DNA of 64,000 nt from an uncultured Prevotella sp. (GCA_946402275.1 CAMIVY010000002.1:80724-144723), one strand, 5' to 3'; shown: positions 34,422-44,512, numbered from the stretch's first letter. Numbers and translations: made by a program. The notes: generated from the sequence alone by a model not told the origin.

Positions 34422-35294
34422 ATGAGACAATTAAAGATTCAGAAGAGTATTACGAATCGCTCAAGCGAAGCACTGGATAAGTATCTGGTGGAGATTGGTC
34501 GTGCACCACTGATCAGTATCGAAGAAGAAATCGAGCTGGCTCAGAAAATACGTAAAGGCGGTCCTGAAGGCGAGCGTGCCAAGGACAAGCTGGTTACTGC
34601 CAATCTGCGTTTCGTAGTATCTGTTGCCAAGCAGTATCAGCATCAGGGACTGACACTTACTGACTTGATTGACGAGGGTAACATCGGTCTGATTAAGGCC
34701 GCACAGAAGTTTGACGAGACCCGTGGTTTTAAGTTTATATCCTATGCCGTATGGTGGATTCGCCAGTCTATCCTACAGGCTATTGCCGAGCAGAGCCGTA
34801 TAGTCCGTCTGCCACTCAATCAGGTAGGCAGCCTTAATAAGATTAGTCACGAGATCAATCGCTTCGAGCAGGAATTCCAGCGCCACCCCTCTGTTTCCGA
34901 GTTGAGTGATGCCACCAACATGGATGAGGAGAAGATTGCACAGTCTATGCAGGCTGACAGTCATCACGTATCTATCGATGCACCTTTCCAGGACGGAGAA
35001 GACAACTGTATGCTTGACGTGATGGCCTCCGGTGACGATTCACGTACCGACCGCCATGTAGATCATGAGTCGATGGCTCAAGAACTGAACGCCGTGCTTC
35101 AGAAGGTGCTCAAGGACCGTGAAATCACCATCATTCGCGAATGCTTCGGCATCGGTTGCCACGAGAAAGGACTGGAAGAGATTGGTGACCAGTTAGGCTT
35201 GACACGTGAGCGCGTTCGCCAGATTCGCGAGAAGAGCATTGCCAAGCTGCGCGATTCCGGTAATGCACGTATTCTGATAAAATATTTGGGCTAA
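34422..35294 (+). CDS. rpoD: primary sigma factor of RNA polymerase
   Basis: 290 aa, the short primary sigma typical of Bacteroidetes: no region 1.1, starting almost directly with region 1.2 (ALDKYLVEIGRAPLISIEEE). Region 2 contains ANLRFVVSVAKQYQ, LIDEGNIGLIKAAQKFD and the melting/-10 segment FISYAVWWIRQSILQAI; region 3 LPLNQVGSLNKI; region 4.2 LTRERVRQIREKSIAKLR. It recognises the TTTG/TAnnTTTG promoters that are seen through the window. Own promoter and terminator context; nothing else in the transcript. Confidence 0.96.
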   Translation: MRQLKIQKSITNRSSEALDKYLVEIGRAPLISIEEEIELAQKIRKGGPEGERAKDKLVTANLRFVVSVAKQYQHQGLTLTDLIDEGNIGLIKAAQKFDETRGFKFISYAVWWIRQSILQAIAEQSRIVRLPLNQVGSLNKISHEINRFEQEFQRHPSVSELSDATNMDEEKIAQSMQADSHHVSIDAPFQDGEDNCMLDVMASGDDSRTDRHVDHESMAQELNAVLQKVLKDREITIIRECFGIGCHEKGLEEIGDQLGLTRERVRQIREKSIAKLRDSGNARILIKYLG

Positions 35295-35297
35295 AGT

Positions 35298-35328
35298 TTT
35301 GCGGCTCCAAAAATTATTTGTAATTTTG
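35298..35328 (+). promoter_or_regulatory. promoter of the outer-membrane protein/addAB operon
   Basis: TTTG (35298-35301), 19-base spacer, TAATTTTG (35321-35328). The GTG start is 5 bases further on. Confidence 0.75.
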
Positions 35329-35333
35329 GGGTC

Positions 35334-37358
35334 GTGAATCGAAAGCTACACATCATATTACTGATGCTGGGCACGATGTTCTTCATGCCCGGCATTTGTT
35401 TTTCACGTGACAGGTCTATCGACTCGCTGGTCCTCTTCAGGATATGGAATTATGCCAAAAACCATAAACAGGTCAGCAACGGAGTAGAACGAAACGTGTA
35501 CATGTCATACACGTTCAAGACCAATCGTCGCAACCCTACCCTTTTCCTTGTTCCCACCATGTATTCTATTGCCAAAGGTGAGAAGGAGTTTGTCGGCGAG
35601 TCATTTTACAAGATGAAGTTCCGTGATGCCTTCAAGTACGACCTGCAGCGACAAGTGGTTTGCGGTACCATTCCCAGTAACAGGAGTGTCATGCCCAATA
35701 TGATACAATTCCTGACGCCCAACCTCTATAACGAGACCCTTTATAACGACAAGATGTTGTCGCCCTTCTATTACCAGAACCGCTTCTTTTACAAGTATCT
35801 TATCATCCCCGTAACCAGCAACCTGTTTATCGTACGCTTCCGTCCCAGGACCAACAACACCCAGCTCATTAAGGGGCGTGCCTTTGTTTTTCTGGATACA
35901 GGACGTATCAATTCCGTTTTCTATGAAGGCGAATTTGACATGATATCCTTCAAGGTAAATGCATACATGGACATGAATGATGAGAATATCGTGCTGCCTG
36001 AGCGTTGCATGACAGAGAGTAAGTTCAGGTTCATGGGCAACAATATCAGTGCCACATGCCGCGCGTTCTACAATTGTCCCACCTCATTGCCCGACTCCAT
36101 CAACGAGGTGGAAGACGCTGAGCTGATGGCTACCCTGCGCCCCACGCTACTTACCGAGACAGAAAGCGAAATTTATCTGCACAAGCAGCAAGCCGACAGC
36201 ATCCAGGAAAGTCAGAGGGATCCGTCAGACACCACACACACTAATAAGAAGAAGCTGTACGATGTCTTTTGGGACAACATCGGCTACAACATGATTAACA
36301 GCACACATGCCAACTCCGGTCCGGCATCCATGCATATCTCACCCCTTTTCAACCCCCTCTATTTCAGCTATAGTAGAAGCCGTGGCTTTGCCTATAAGAT
36401 AGATCTTGGTCTGCAATATACTTTCAACAAGCATCGCTATCTGACCTTGAACCCCCGAATGGGCTACAATTTCAAGATCAAGCAGTTTTTCTATAACGCC
36501 CCCTTACGAATGACCTATAACCCCAAGCGCAACGGCTATGCCGAGATTACGTGGGCTAATGGTAACCGTACAAACCACGCCTCGCTGGTTGAAGACATTG
36601 AAGAGAAAGAGGGCAAAGGCTTTGAGGTTCCGGAGTTCAAGGATGAGTTGGTCAAAGTAGTAAACAACGTGGAAGCGTTCGACTGGGTGGAAGTCATGAC
36701 GGGTATGGTTTATCACCGACGCAAATCCGTCAACCCCGACCTGATGAGGAAAATCGGGTTCCCTGACGCGTTCTACAGCTTCGCCCCCCTGCTTACCCTG
36801 CATTTCAAGCCGTGGCAACAGAAGGGTCCCACTCTGACAGCCAACTACGAACGGGGTATCAAAGGTGTCTTCAAATCGAATCTTGACTACGAGCGATGGG
36901 AGTTTGACCTCTCTTACAAGCATAATCTAAGTGCCATGCGCAAAATAAACATGCGAGCAGGTTCCGGATTTTACACACAGCGAGGCTCCGAATATTTTGT
37001 GGACTTCTCCAATTTCCGTGACAACAACCTGGCTACCGGTTGGGATGACGACTGGTCAGGACAATTCCAGTTACTCGACGGTCGGCTTTATAACGAGTCG
37101 AACTACTACGTTCGCGGACACCTCACTTTCGAATCACCCCTCCTTGCGCTGACATGGGTTCCACTCATCGGACATTTCGTAGAGTTGGAGCGTGTCTATT
37201 TCAGTGCACTCAGCATTGAGCACACCCGTCCTTATTTCGAACTGGGATATGGTTTCTCCACCCGTTACCTTTCTACAGGATTCTTTGCCAATTTCTTCGG
37301 TGCAAAAATGGAGAGCGTGGGATGTAAATTCACCATAGAACTATTCAGAAGATGGTAA
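35334..37358 (+). CDS. outer-membrane beta-barrel protein, DUF5686-like
   Basis: 674 aa starting at a GTG just behind its promoter. Signal peptide to about residue 23 (MLGTMFFMPGICFS). The C-terminal ~350 residues alternate aromatic/polar strands (FAYKIDLGLQYTFNKHRYLTLNPRMGYNF in parts; FELGYGFSTRYLSTGFF, ending in a terminal strand with FTIELFRRW), as in outer-membrane barrels; the final Trp is typical of a Bam signal. Layout and strand motifs recall DUF5686 proteins but without the usual N-terminal carboxypeptidase-D-like domain. Function unknown. The last 7 bases overlap the addA start, so membrane protein and nuclease are cotranscribed. Confidence 0.75.
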   Translation: MNRKLHIILLMLGTMFFMPGICFSRDRSIDSLVLFRIWNYAKNHKQVSNGVERNVYMSYTFKTNRRNPTLFLVPTMYSIAKGEKEFVGESFYKMKFRDAFKYDLQRQVVCGTIPSNRSVMPNMIQFLTPNLYNETLYNDKMLSPFYYQNRFFYKYLIIPVTSNLFIVRFRPRTNNTQLIKGRAFVFLDTGRINSVFYEGEFDMISFKVNAYMDMNDENIVLPERCMTESKFRFMGNNISATCRAFYNCPTSLPDSINEVEDAELMATLRPTLLTETESEIYLHKQQADSIQESQRDPSDTTHTNKKKLYDVFWDNIGYNMINSTHANSGPASMHISPLFNPLYFSYSRSRGFAYKIDLGLQYTFNKHRYLTLNPRMGYNFKIKQFFYNAPLRMTYNPKRNGYAEITWANGNRTNHASLVEDIEEKEGKGFEVPEFKDELVKVVNNVEAFDWVEVMTGMVYHRRKSVNPDLMRKIGFPDAFYSFAPLLTLHFKPWQQKGPTLTANYERGIKGVFKSNLDYERWEFDLSYKHNLSAMRKINMRAGSGFYTQRGSEYFVDFSNFRDNNLATGWDDDWSGQFQLLDGRLYNESNYYVRGHLTFESPLLALTWVPLIGHFVELERVYFSALSIEHTRPYFELGYGFSTRYLSTGFFANFFGAKMESVGCKFTIELFRRW

Positions 37359-40300
37359 AACCCCTCACAGTCTTTAAGGCTAGTGCTGGAAGCGGAAAGA
37401 CATTCACACTGGCCACCGAGTATATTAAGTTGCTTGTACAGAATCCTGCAAGCTATCGCAACATTCTGGCAGTTACCTTTACCAACAAGGCAACGGAAGA
37501 GATGAAGATGCGCATCCTCTCGCAGCTCTATGGTATCTGGAAACACTTGCCCGACTCTGACAGCTACTTGAAGCGCATCAAGGAAGACACAGGATATACC
37601 GAGGAACTGATCAGTCAGCGCGCTGGGGAATCCCTCCATCTGCTGTTGCACAACTACAACTACTTCCGTGTTGAGACCATCGACTCCTTCTTCCAGAGTG
37701 TGTTGCGCAACCTTGCCCGCGAACTGGACTTGACAGCCAACCTACGCATCGGACTGAATGACAGCCAGGTGGAGGAACAGGCTGTTGACCAGCTCATCGA
37801 CTCCCTGACGCATACGGACATCATGCTGGAATGGCTCCTGAACTATATCATGGAGAAAATCAGCGACGACCGTTCCTGGAACATCATAGGACAAGTGAAG
37901 CAGTTTGGCAAGACCATCTTCCGTGACTATTACAAGGAGCACAGCCAGATTCTCAAGCAGAAGATAGAGGAGAAAGGATTCATAGAAGCCTATGTCAGGC
38001 AACTCCGCGAGATTCGCAAGGACAGCCAGGATCGCATGAAGGAATATGCGGACACGTTCTTTGATACCTTGGAAGCAGAGCAACTGACCATCGACGACCT
38101 GCCCTTTGGCAAGTCCGGTATTGCCAGTTTTTTCCTCAAGCTGAAAAACGGACAGATGGACGAAGGCATTGTGGGAAAGCGTGCCCTGGATGCTGTGGGC
38201 GACCCCTCTAAATGGGCCTCCAAGAAACACCCGCAGGCGGAAGCCATCTATATGCTGGCAGAGGAATCGCTGATACCCTTGCTCAGGAACGCCATCGAAG
38301 AGCGTCCTCGACAGTACCGGCTCTATCAGTCTGCCGACCTGACACTTCGCCATCTCAGTCAGCTACGCCTGCTTGGCAGCATCGAACAGAAAGTCCGCGA
38401 GTTGAACGAGGAGGCCAACCGCTTCCTGCTCAGCGATACCCAGCAGTTGCTTCATCAGCTTATCAGCAATAGCGACTCACCATTTATCTTCGAGAAGATA
38501 GGCACCCAACTGGAACACATCATGATTGATGAATTCCAGGACACCAGTACCGTACAATGGAAGAACTTCAAGGTGCTGCTGCAGGAATGTATGAGTCATC
38601 AGCAGGCGGAGAATCTCATCGTGGGCGATGTCAAGCAGAGCATCTATCGTTGGCGCTCTGGCGACTGGCGACTGCTGAATGCCATCGACCAGGAATTCCC
38701 CTATGCCGACGAGATGGTGGAAATCCATCCCTTGGAAACCAACTACCGCTCCGAACGTAACATCGTAGATTTCAACAACGCCTTTTTCAAGTTGGCAGCA
38801 CAACAGGAATTCTCACGGTTGGAGGAGGAGAATCCTGAGGGCGCCAGCCAATTGCAACATGCCTATGCTGATGTCCATCAGCAGGTTCCCTCACAGCGTG
38901 AAGCCATCGGAATGGTCAACATCCGACTGTTGCCCTCTGACGACTACCAGGACCAGACCATGAGCCAGCTGATTGACACCGTCCAGATGCTTAGGAAACA
39001 GGGTGTTTCCATCAGCGATATAGCCATCCTCGTCCGCACCAACAAGCACATCCCGCTCATTGCCGACTATTTTGCGGTCCATCTGCCTGATGTGCGCATT
39101 GTCAGCGACGAGGCCTTCCGTCTCGACGCCTCCGTATCAGTATGCCTCTTGGTTCAGGCACTCCATCTGATTACCCATCCTGACGACCTCTTGGCCAAGG
39201 CTACCATTGCCAAGCTCTACCACCTTTCCATCCTCCGCGAAAACATTGCCGAGGAGGAACTGCTCATCAAGGACCGGCAGCTTGACGAACTCCTGCCCGA
39301 AGCATTCATCCAACATACCGAGGAACTGAAGCAGCTGCCTCTCTTCGAACTCGTAGAACGCCTGTATGCCATCTTCGGTCTTCAGCACCTGAACGAACAG
39401 AGTGCCTATATCTGTGCGTTCTACGACCAGCTGAACCAGTTTACGCAAGACAACTCTACGGACATCGATGCCTTTGTCCGCGAATGGGAAGAAACCATTA
39501 GCAGCAAGACCATACAAAGCGATGCGAACAGCGGCATCCGCATCCTGTCTATTCATAAAAGTAAAGGACTGGAGTTCAATCATGTCATCATCCCCTTCTG
39601 CGACTGGAAACTGGAGATGCCCGACATCCTGTGGTGCGAACCCACCGCAGCGCCGTTCGATGCATTGCCTATAGCACCCATCGACTATAGCGAGAAGCAG
39701 ATGCGGGGCACCATCTATGAGCAGGCCTTCCTGGATGAACATCTGCAAAACACGGTGGACAACCTGAACCTGCTGTATGTAGCCTTCACGCGTGCTGTCC
39801 GCAGCCTGTTTGTCATTGGACAACGGGGCAGCAAGTCCAACCGTTCCGCCCTCCTGGAGAGTGTATTGGGAAATATAGAACTCAACGGAGCCACGCTCCA
39901 CGGACAGGACGATGAACAGGAGGTACTCGAATTCACCTTCGGCACCCTGGCAACAGCAAAGCAGTCCTCTTCTGTCAAACACTCAGACAACATATTCCTC
40001 CAGCCCGTTGCTACCGAGTCCATCCAGATGGAGAGCTTCGATGTCAAGACCGAGTTCCGACAGAGCAACCGCAGTCGCGATTTCATGAATGGCGATGACG
40101 AGCAACAAGAACTCAGCTACATCAAGCTCGGCTCTGTGCTCCACGAGATTTTCTCCACCATCCGCACCACGGCAGACATTCCACAGGCTCTCTTGCAGAT
40201 GCAGCAAGAGGGCATTCTCTATGATAATGAGGTGACTCGTGAAAAACTGATGGACATCATCAGGAAGCGACTGACAGACACCCGTGTAAAAGAATGGTTC

Positions 40301-40567
40301 TCAGACCGTTGGCAGCTGTTTAACGAATGTAGCATCCTGCGTTTGGACGAACACGGAGAGGTGGTGGAACGCCGTCCTGACCGTGTCATCACCGATGGCA
40401 ACGAGACTCATGTCATCGACTTCAAATTCGGACGTCAGCACGAGGAATATCATGCACAAGTGGGTGAATACATCCAACTGCTCCGCCAGATGCAGATGCC
40501 CCATGTCAGAGGGTGGCTCTGGTATGTGTATAGCAATAAGATAGAAGAGGTGAGAAGTGAGAAGTGA
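37352..40567 (+). CDS. addA: AddA/RecB-like helicase-nuclease
   Basis: 1071 aa. UvrD-type helicase with Walker A FKASAGSGKTFTLA (about 8-21), FTNKATEEMK, the DExx box HIMIDEFQDTS (about 390), VGDVKQSIYRWRSGD and motif V/VI sequences ILSIHKSKGLEF and LLYVAFTRAVRSL. The C-terminus has the RecB-family nuclease core RRPDRVITD ... HVIDFKFG with Q..QVGEYIQLL. Together with AddB it processes double-strand breaks for RecA loading. No cofactor name was needed: the AddAB form fits because the partner is also a nuclease. The last seven residues (EEVRSEK) are encoded by a heptad repeat that runs into addB. Confidence 0.9.
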   Translation: MVKPLTVFKASAGSGKTFTLATEYIKLLVQNPASYRNILAVTFTNKATEEMKMRILSQLYGIWKHLPDSDSYLKRIKEDTGYTEELISQRAGESLHLLLHNYNYFRVETIDSFFQSVLRNLARELDLTANLRIGLNDSQVEEQAVDQLIDSLTHTDIMLEWLLNYIMEKISDDRSWNIIGQVKQFGKTIFRDYYKEHSQILKQKIEEKGFIEAYVRQLREIRKDSQDRMKEYADTFFDTLEAEQLTIDDLPFGKSGIASFFLKLKNGQMDEGIVGKRALDAVGDPSKWASKKHPQAEAIYMLAEESLIPLLRNAIEERPRQYRLYQSADLTLRHLSQLRLLGSIEQKVRELNEEANRFLLSDTQQLLHQLISNSDSPFIFEKIGTQLEHIMIDEFQDTSTVQWKNFKVLLQECMSHQQAENLIVGDVKQSIYRWRSGDWRLLNAIDQEFPYADEMVEIHPLETNYRSERNIVDFNNAFFKLAAQQEFSRLEEENPEGASQLQHAYADVHQQVPSQREAIGMVNIRLLPSDDYQDQTMSQLIDTVQMLRKQGVSISDIAILVRTNKHIPLIADYFAVHLPDVRIVSDEAFRLDASVSVCLLVQALHLITHPDDLLAKATIAKLYHLSILRENIAEEELLIKDRQLDELLPEAFIQHTEELKQLPLFELVERLYAIFGLQHLNEQSAYICAFYDQLNQFTQDNSTDIDAFVREWEETISSKTIQSDANSGIRILSIHKSKGLEFNHVIIPFCDWKLEMPDILWCEPTAAPFDALPIAPIDYSEKQMRGTIYEQAFLDEHLQNTVDNLNLLYVAFTRAVRSLFVIGQRGSKSNRSALLESVLGNIELNGATLHGQDDEQEVLEFTFGTLATAKQSSSVKHSDNIFLQPVATESIQMESFDVKTEFRQSNRSRDFMNGDDEQQELSYIKLGSVLHEIFSTIRTTADIPQALLQMQQEGILYDNEVTREKLMDIIRKRLTDTRVKEWFSDRWQLFNECSILRLDEHGEVVERRPDRVITDGNETHVIDFKFGRQHEEYHAQVGEYIQLLRQMQMPHVRGWLWYVYSNKIEEVRSEK

Positions 40568-40585
40568 GATGTAAGAGGTATGAAG
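40544..40585 (+). repeat. heptanucleotide repeat at the addA/addB junction
   Basis: Six 7-base units, GAAGAGG, TGAGAAG, TGAGAAG, TGAGATG, TAAGAGG, TATGAAG. It supplies the end and stop codon of addA and the ATG of addB. Confidence 0.8.
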
Positions 40586-43339
40586 AACTTTTTAGAATAT
40601 GTAGCTGAAGATATCATTCGGAAGTATGGCACCGATCTCTCGCGTACAGCCATTGTCTTTCCCAACAAGCGAGCCTCGCTGTTCCTCAATGAGCATCTGG
40701 CACGCCTGGCAGGTCATCCCCTGTGGAGTCCTGCCTATATCACCATCAGCGAGCTGTTCCGACAGCAGACCACCCTACAGGTGGCCGACCCCATCAAACT
40801 GGTTTGCGACCTTCATCAGTCCTTCTGTCAGGAAACAGGGTCCACCGAGACCCTCGACAAGTTCTATGGCTGGGGACAGCTGCTTATCAGCGATTTCGAC
40901 GATATCGACAAGAACATGGCGGATGCCGACCGCGTCTTTGCCAACCTGCGTGACATTCATGAGTTAGACGACCTGAGCTTCCTCACCGAGGAACAGCGTC
41001 AGCTGTTACGCCACTTCTTCAGCCATTTCACCGAGGAGCATGAGACCGAGCTGAAACAACGCTTCCTGAACCTATGGAGCCACTTTGCGGACATCTATCA
41101 CGACTTCAACAAGCGGTTGACCGAACAGGGGCTGGCCTACGAAGGTGCACTATACCGGCAGGTATGTTGTCAGGCCATGACAACAAACATTGCCGAGCAT
41201 TTCCCCTACGACCGTTACCTCTTCGTGGGTTTCAACCTGTTGCAGAAAGTCGAGCAGCAGCTCTTCTCCTTCCTCCAGAAAGAAGGCAAGGCCAAGTTCT
41301 ATTGGGACTTCGACCACTACTATATGCAACACCATGAGGCAGGCCGGTATATCGCCCGATACCTGGAATACTTCCCCAACGAGTTGGACAGTACCGATGC
41401 CGACATCTACCAGCAGTTCAGCCAACCCAAGCAGATCCGGTATATGTCAGCCCCCACCCAGCACATCCAGGCTCGCTATGTGAGCAGCTGGCTCCGCGAA
41501 TCGGAACGCTATAAGGACGGGCGCCGAACCGCCATTGTGCTGTGCGATGAGAGCCTGTTGCCCACCGTCATCCACTGCCTTCCCAATGAGGTGGAGAAGA
41601 TTAACGTCACCACGGGTTATCCCCTTGCTCTGACTCCCGTAGCCTCGTTCATCCAGCAGTATTATAACTATCAGTTAGGAGGTCGCTCACCCCGTCTGCT
41701 GCGTGCCCTCAAGCGCCATCCCTATACCCGGTTTTTAGAGGTGAGTGGTGAGGGACAAGAGGTGAGAGATTTGCCAGAAGCGAATGGTGACCTTATCGGT
41801 CAACTGCTTACATTCCTGCGCCAGATAGCTACCCAGGCAAAGGACGAGATACAAGACCCGCTGTTCCAGGAGTCGCTCTTCCGTGCCTATACCCTCATCA
41901 ATCGTCTGAGCGGACTGATGGAGAGTGGCGACCTGCAGGTTTCTGACCAGACCCTGCAACGCCTCACCACACAGATCATGCAGCAAACCAGCATTCCCTT
42001 CCACGGCGAACCCGCTGAAGGGCTGCAGGTGATGGGCGTACTGGAAACGCGAAACCTCGATTTCGACCATGTGCTGCTGCTCTCCTGCAACGAAGGCAAC
42101 ATGCCCAAGGGTGTCAACGACAGCTCGTTCATTCCTCACAGCATCCGCCAGGCTTACGAGCTGACCACCGTGGAAAACAAGGTCAGCATCTATGCCTACT
42201 ATTTCCATCGCCTGTTGCAGCGGGCTTCCGATGTCACCATCCTGTACAACAACTCCACCGAGGACGGACAGCGGGGCGAGATGAGCCGTTTCATGCTGCA
42301 GCTGATGGTGGAGAGCGGTCATCCCATCACGCAGCACACCCTGCAGGCAGGCAAACAGATAGAGCGCTGGACACCACAACCCATTGAGAAGAGCGACCAT
42401 GTGCTCCAGATCATGAAGTCCGGTTTCGAACGACTCTCCCCCACCGCCATCAGCAGGTATATGCGCTGTCCGCTTCAGTTCTACTACCGTTATGTGGCTG
42501 GGCTCCAGGAACCCGATGTTCCTGACGACGAGCAAGAGCTGGACAACCGCACCTTCGGCAATATCTTCCACGATGCTGCCGACATCATCTACCACCGGCT
42601 GCCGCGCCGTGTCACCAAGGATGTGCTGACCCATCTGCTCAAGACCAAGGTGGAGATAGAGCGTGCCGTTGACGAGGCGTTCCATAACATTCTGCCCAAC
42701 AGTCCGCAGAGTGGTCTGCACATCATCAACCGCGAGGTGATTATCCACTATCTGCGCCAACTCATCGCCATCGACTGCCGACTGGCACCCTTTACCATTC
42801 TCGGGCTCGAATACGATGTCTATCAGCAATACACCTCCACCATGAAGATGGGCGGGCGCATAGACCGCCTTGACCTCATTCATGAGGGCACCGACCTGGA
42901 GCGCATCCGGGTAGTGGACTATAAGACTGGCAACCGTGACCTCAAGGCATTGCCCGATGTCGATTCCATCTTTTCGCCTGATAAGATTCACGAGCATAGC
43001 GACTATTACCTGCAGGCCTTGCTCTATGCCGATATTGTCAGTCGCCAGCAAGACCATATCCTTCGGAACTTAGCCTTCAGCCATCCTACATCATCCTTCA
43101 GCCCCCTGAAGGTCTCGCCTGCCTTGCTGTTCATCCAGCATGCTGCCGCCGACGACTACGACCCCACGCTGAAATTCGGCAAAGAGCCCATCCTCAACAT
43201 CGCAGATCATTCCGCTCGTTTCAATGAGTTGCTAAAAGAAAAAGTGGACGAGATATTCTCATCCACTAAGCCATTCTGTCCTACTGACGACCTGAAGATC
43301 TGCCGCTCGTGTCCTTACGCACAGCTCTGTCGCCACTAA
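40580..43339 (+). CDS. addB: AddB-like PD-(D/E)XK exonuclease
   Basis: 919 aa. Inactivated-helicase-like N-terminal part (TAIVFPNKRASLFLNEHLA; later VLETRNLDFDHVLLLSCNEGNMP) and a C-terminal RecB-type nuclease: LSPTAISRYMRCPLQFYYRYVAGL, the active-site segment GGRIDRLDL ... RVVDYKTGN, and a cysteine cluster with CRSCPYAQLCRH at the very end together with Cys in RCPLQFY, suiting the iron-sulfur staple of AddB. Starts 12 bases after addA. Residues about 386-398 (LEVSGEGQEVRDL) are encoded by a 35-base heptad element also seen in relA. Ends 3 bases from the convergent MFS gene. Confidence 0.88.
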   Translation: MKNFLEYVAEDIIRKYGTDLSRTAIVFPNKRASLFLNEHLARLAGHPLWSPAYITISELFRQQTTLQVADPIKLVCDLHQSFCQETGSTETLDKFYGWGQLLISDFDDIDKNMADADRVFANLRDIHELDDLSFLTEEQRQLLRHFFSHFTEEHETELKQRFLNLWSHFADIYHDFNKRLTEQGLAYEGALYRQVCCQAMTTNIAEHFPYDRYLFVGFNLLQKVEQQLFSFLQKEGKAKFYWDFDHYYMQHHEAGRYIARYLEYFPNELDSTDADIYQQFSQPKQIRYMSAPTQHIQARYVSSWLRESERYKDGRRTAIVLCDESLLPTVIHCLPNEVEKINVTTGYPLALTPVASFIQQYYNYQLGGRSPRLLRALKRHPYTRFLEVSGEGQEVRDLPEANGDLIGQLLTFLRQIATQAKDEIQDPLFQESLFRAYTLINRLSGLMESGDLQVSDQTLQRLTTQIMQQTSIPFHGEPAEGLQVMGVLETRNLDFDHVLLLSCNEGNMPKGVNDSSFIPHSIRQAYELTTVENKVSIYAYYFHRLLQRASDVTILYNNSTEDGQRGEMSRFMLQLMVESGHPITQHTLQAGKQIERWTPQPIEKSDHVLQIMKSGFERLSPTAISRYMRCPLQFYYRYVAGLQEPDVPDDEQELDNRTFGNIFHDAADIIYHRLPRRVTKDVLTHLLKTKVEIERAVDEAFHNILPNSPQSGLHIINREVIIHYLRQLIAIDCRLAPFTILGLEYDVYQQYTSTMKMGGRIDRLDLIHEGTDLERIRVVDYKTGNRDLKALPDVDSIFSPDKIHEHSDYYLQALLYADIVSRQQDHILRNLAFSHPTSSFSPLKVSPALLFIQHAAADDYDPTLKFGKEPILNIADHSARFNELLKEKVDEIFSSTKPFCPTDDLKICRSCPYAQLCRH
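41736..41770 (+). repeat. 35-base heptad element inside addB
   Basis: TAGAGGT GAGTGGT GAGGGAC AAGAGGT GAGAGAT, five 7-base units. Same layout and same reading frame as the two copies in relA. Confidence 0.8.
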
Positions 43340-43342
43340 GGG

Positions 43343-44509
43343 TTATCGGTTCTTGTTCCTTATAAACCAGGCATGCGTAAAGAAATGGTACATCGCCAAG
43401 GCCGCCAAGGTCAGCGCCAATGCGGTGTATAACAGCCGTTCTGCCTGCTGATAGAACAGCAGGTAACCCAGTCCGATGCCCAGGCTTATGCCCGTTTCCC
43501 ATCCTAGGAAATAAGTGCTCTGCGACGTGCCGCGCTGGCAATGTCTGCTCAGCTTGATAAAGAACAACAGGAAGCGCGAGGCGATAATGCCTACACTCAG
43601 TCCTACACACACGGGCGATACCGGTGATGCGGGATATGCCAGCATGACGAGCAATGCAGCCACCATCAGGATTAAGCCTGTCACCACCTCGCTCTTCAGC
43701 TCAGCATCGCGGAACACGAAACGCTGGGCGAGCAGTGCCAGCAGGAAGCCGCCCATCATCAAGGCATAGAACATCGGTTGATGAGAGATAGTCAGCAGCA
43801 AGCCCACCACCACACATACCATCAGCAGATTCACGAAAAGCACGAATCCGTGAGGCAGGAAGAAGCGGTCCAGCGACATCACATGCACGCCCTCTTCAGG
43901 TGTGCGGAAAGGAAATTTCACCATCTTCAGCAACAGCAGCGAGGCAGCAGCCATACCGATGGCTACCAGCAACACCACATGGAATCCCGTCTGATAGACC
44001 ATCAAGCCCGCCAACGGACCTAACGACAAGGCAAAGCGGGCAAACCACGACGCGCTGAAGTTAGCCTCTGTGCGCTGGAACGACTCACAGGTATCGATAA
44101 TCAGCGTTGACGACAGTATCATCTGCGCCAGTCCAAAAGCGGCACCCATTGTCAACCGTTGTACCAGGATGACCCAGAATTCCACGAATTCCGAGCGTAG
44201 CCCGTCGATATACCACAGCAGGCCTGTTGTCAGTCCCACCGCCAGAATCGACCACATGCATACCACGTTGCGCCTATAGTGTTGCACCAGCCACGAGCAG
44301 GAAGCCCCGAAGAAGTATAGTCCCAAGGCAAATGCTCCCATGGCCATTCCCGTCTCCTCAGCCGTGAAGTTCTCCGTCTGCATCAGCCAGTGGGGCATGA
44401 CTGGAATCAGCATATATACCGACATCGTCAGCAGCAGCGAGCTGATTGCCATCAGCCAGAACTCGCGATGCCACAGTTTTACATGAACAGGTGTGTTCTG
44501 TGTATTCAT
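43343..44509 (-). CDS. MFS transporter
   Basis: 388 aa, about twelve hydrophobic helices, no signal peptide. The loop between helices 2 and 3 has the MFS-like segment GASCSWLVQHYRRNVV. N-terminal PVMPHWLMQTENFTAEETG is seen in the family of set/tetracycline-like drug or sugar exporters common in Bacteroidetes. Substrate unknown. Its start is 3 bases after the panB stop, so it lies in the same transcript as panB and the HAD gene, and could move a precursor or product of pantothenate metabolism, but this is a guess from position. Confidence 0.85.
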   Translation of the reverse strand: MNTQNTPVHVKLWHREFWLMAISSLLLTMSVYMLIPVMPHWLMQTENFTAEETGMAMGAFALGLYFFGASCSWLVQHYRRNVVCMWSILAVGLTTGLLWYIDGLRSEFVEFWVILVQRLTMGAAFGLAQMILSSTLIIDTCESFQRTEANFSASWFARFALSLGPLAGLMVYQTGFHVVLLVAIGMAAASLLLLKMVKFPFRTPEEGVHVMSLDRFFLPHGFVLFVNLLMVCVVVGLLLTISHQPMFYALMMGGFLLALLAQRFVFRDAELKSEVVTGLILMVAALLVMLAYPASPVSPVCVGLSVGIIASRFLLFFIKLSRHCQRGTSQSTYFLGWETGISLGIGLGYLLFYQQAERLLYTALALTLAALAMYHFFTHAWFIRNKNR

Positions 44510-44512
44510 TCA

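Noticed and set aside
41735..43057. 440-codon minus-strand frame opposite addB
   Set aside because: AddB nuclease motifs on the plus strand are intact across it; the antisense frame has no motifs.
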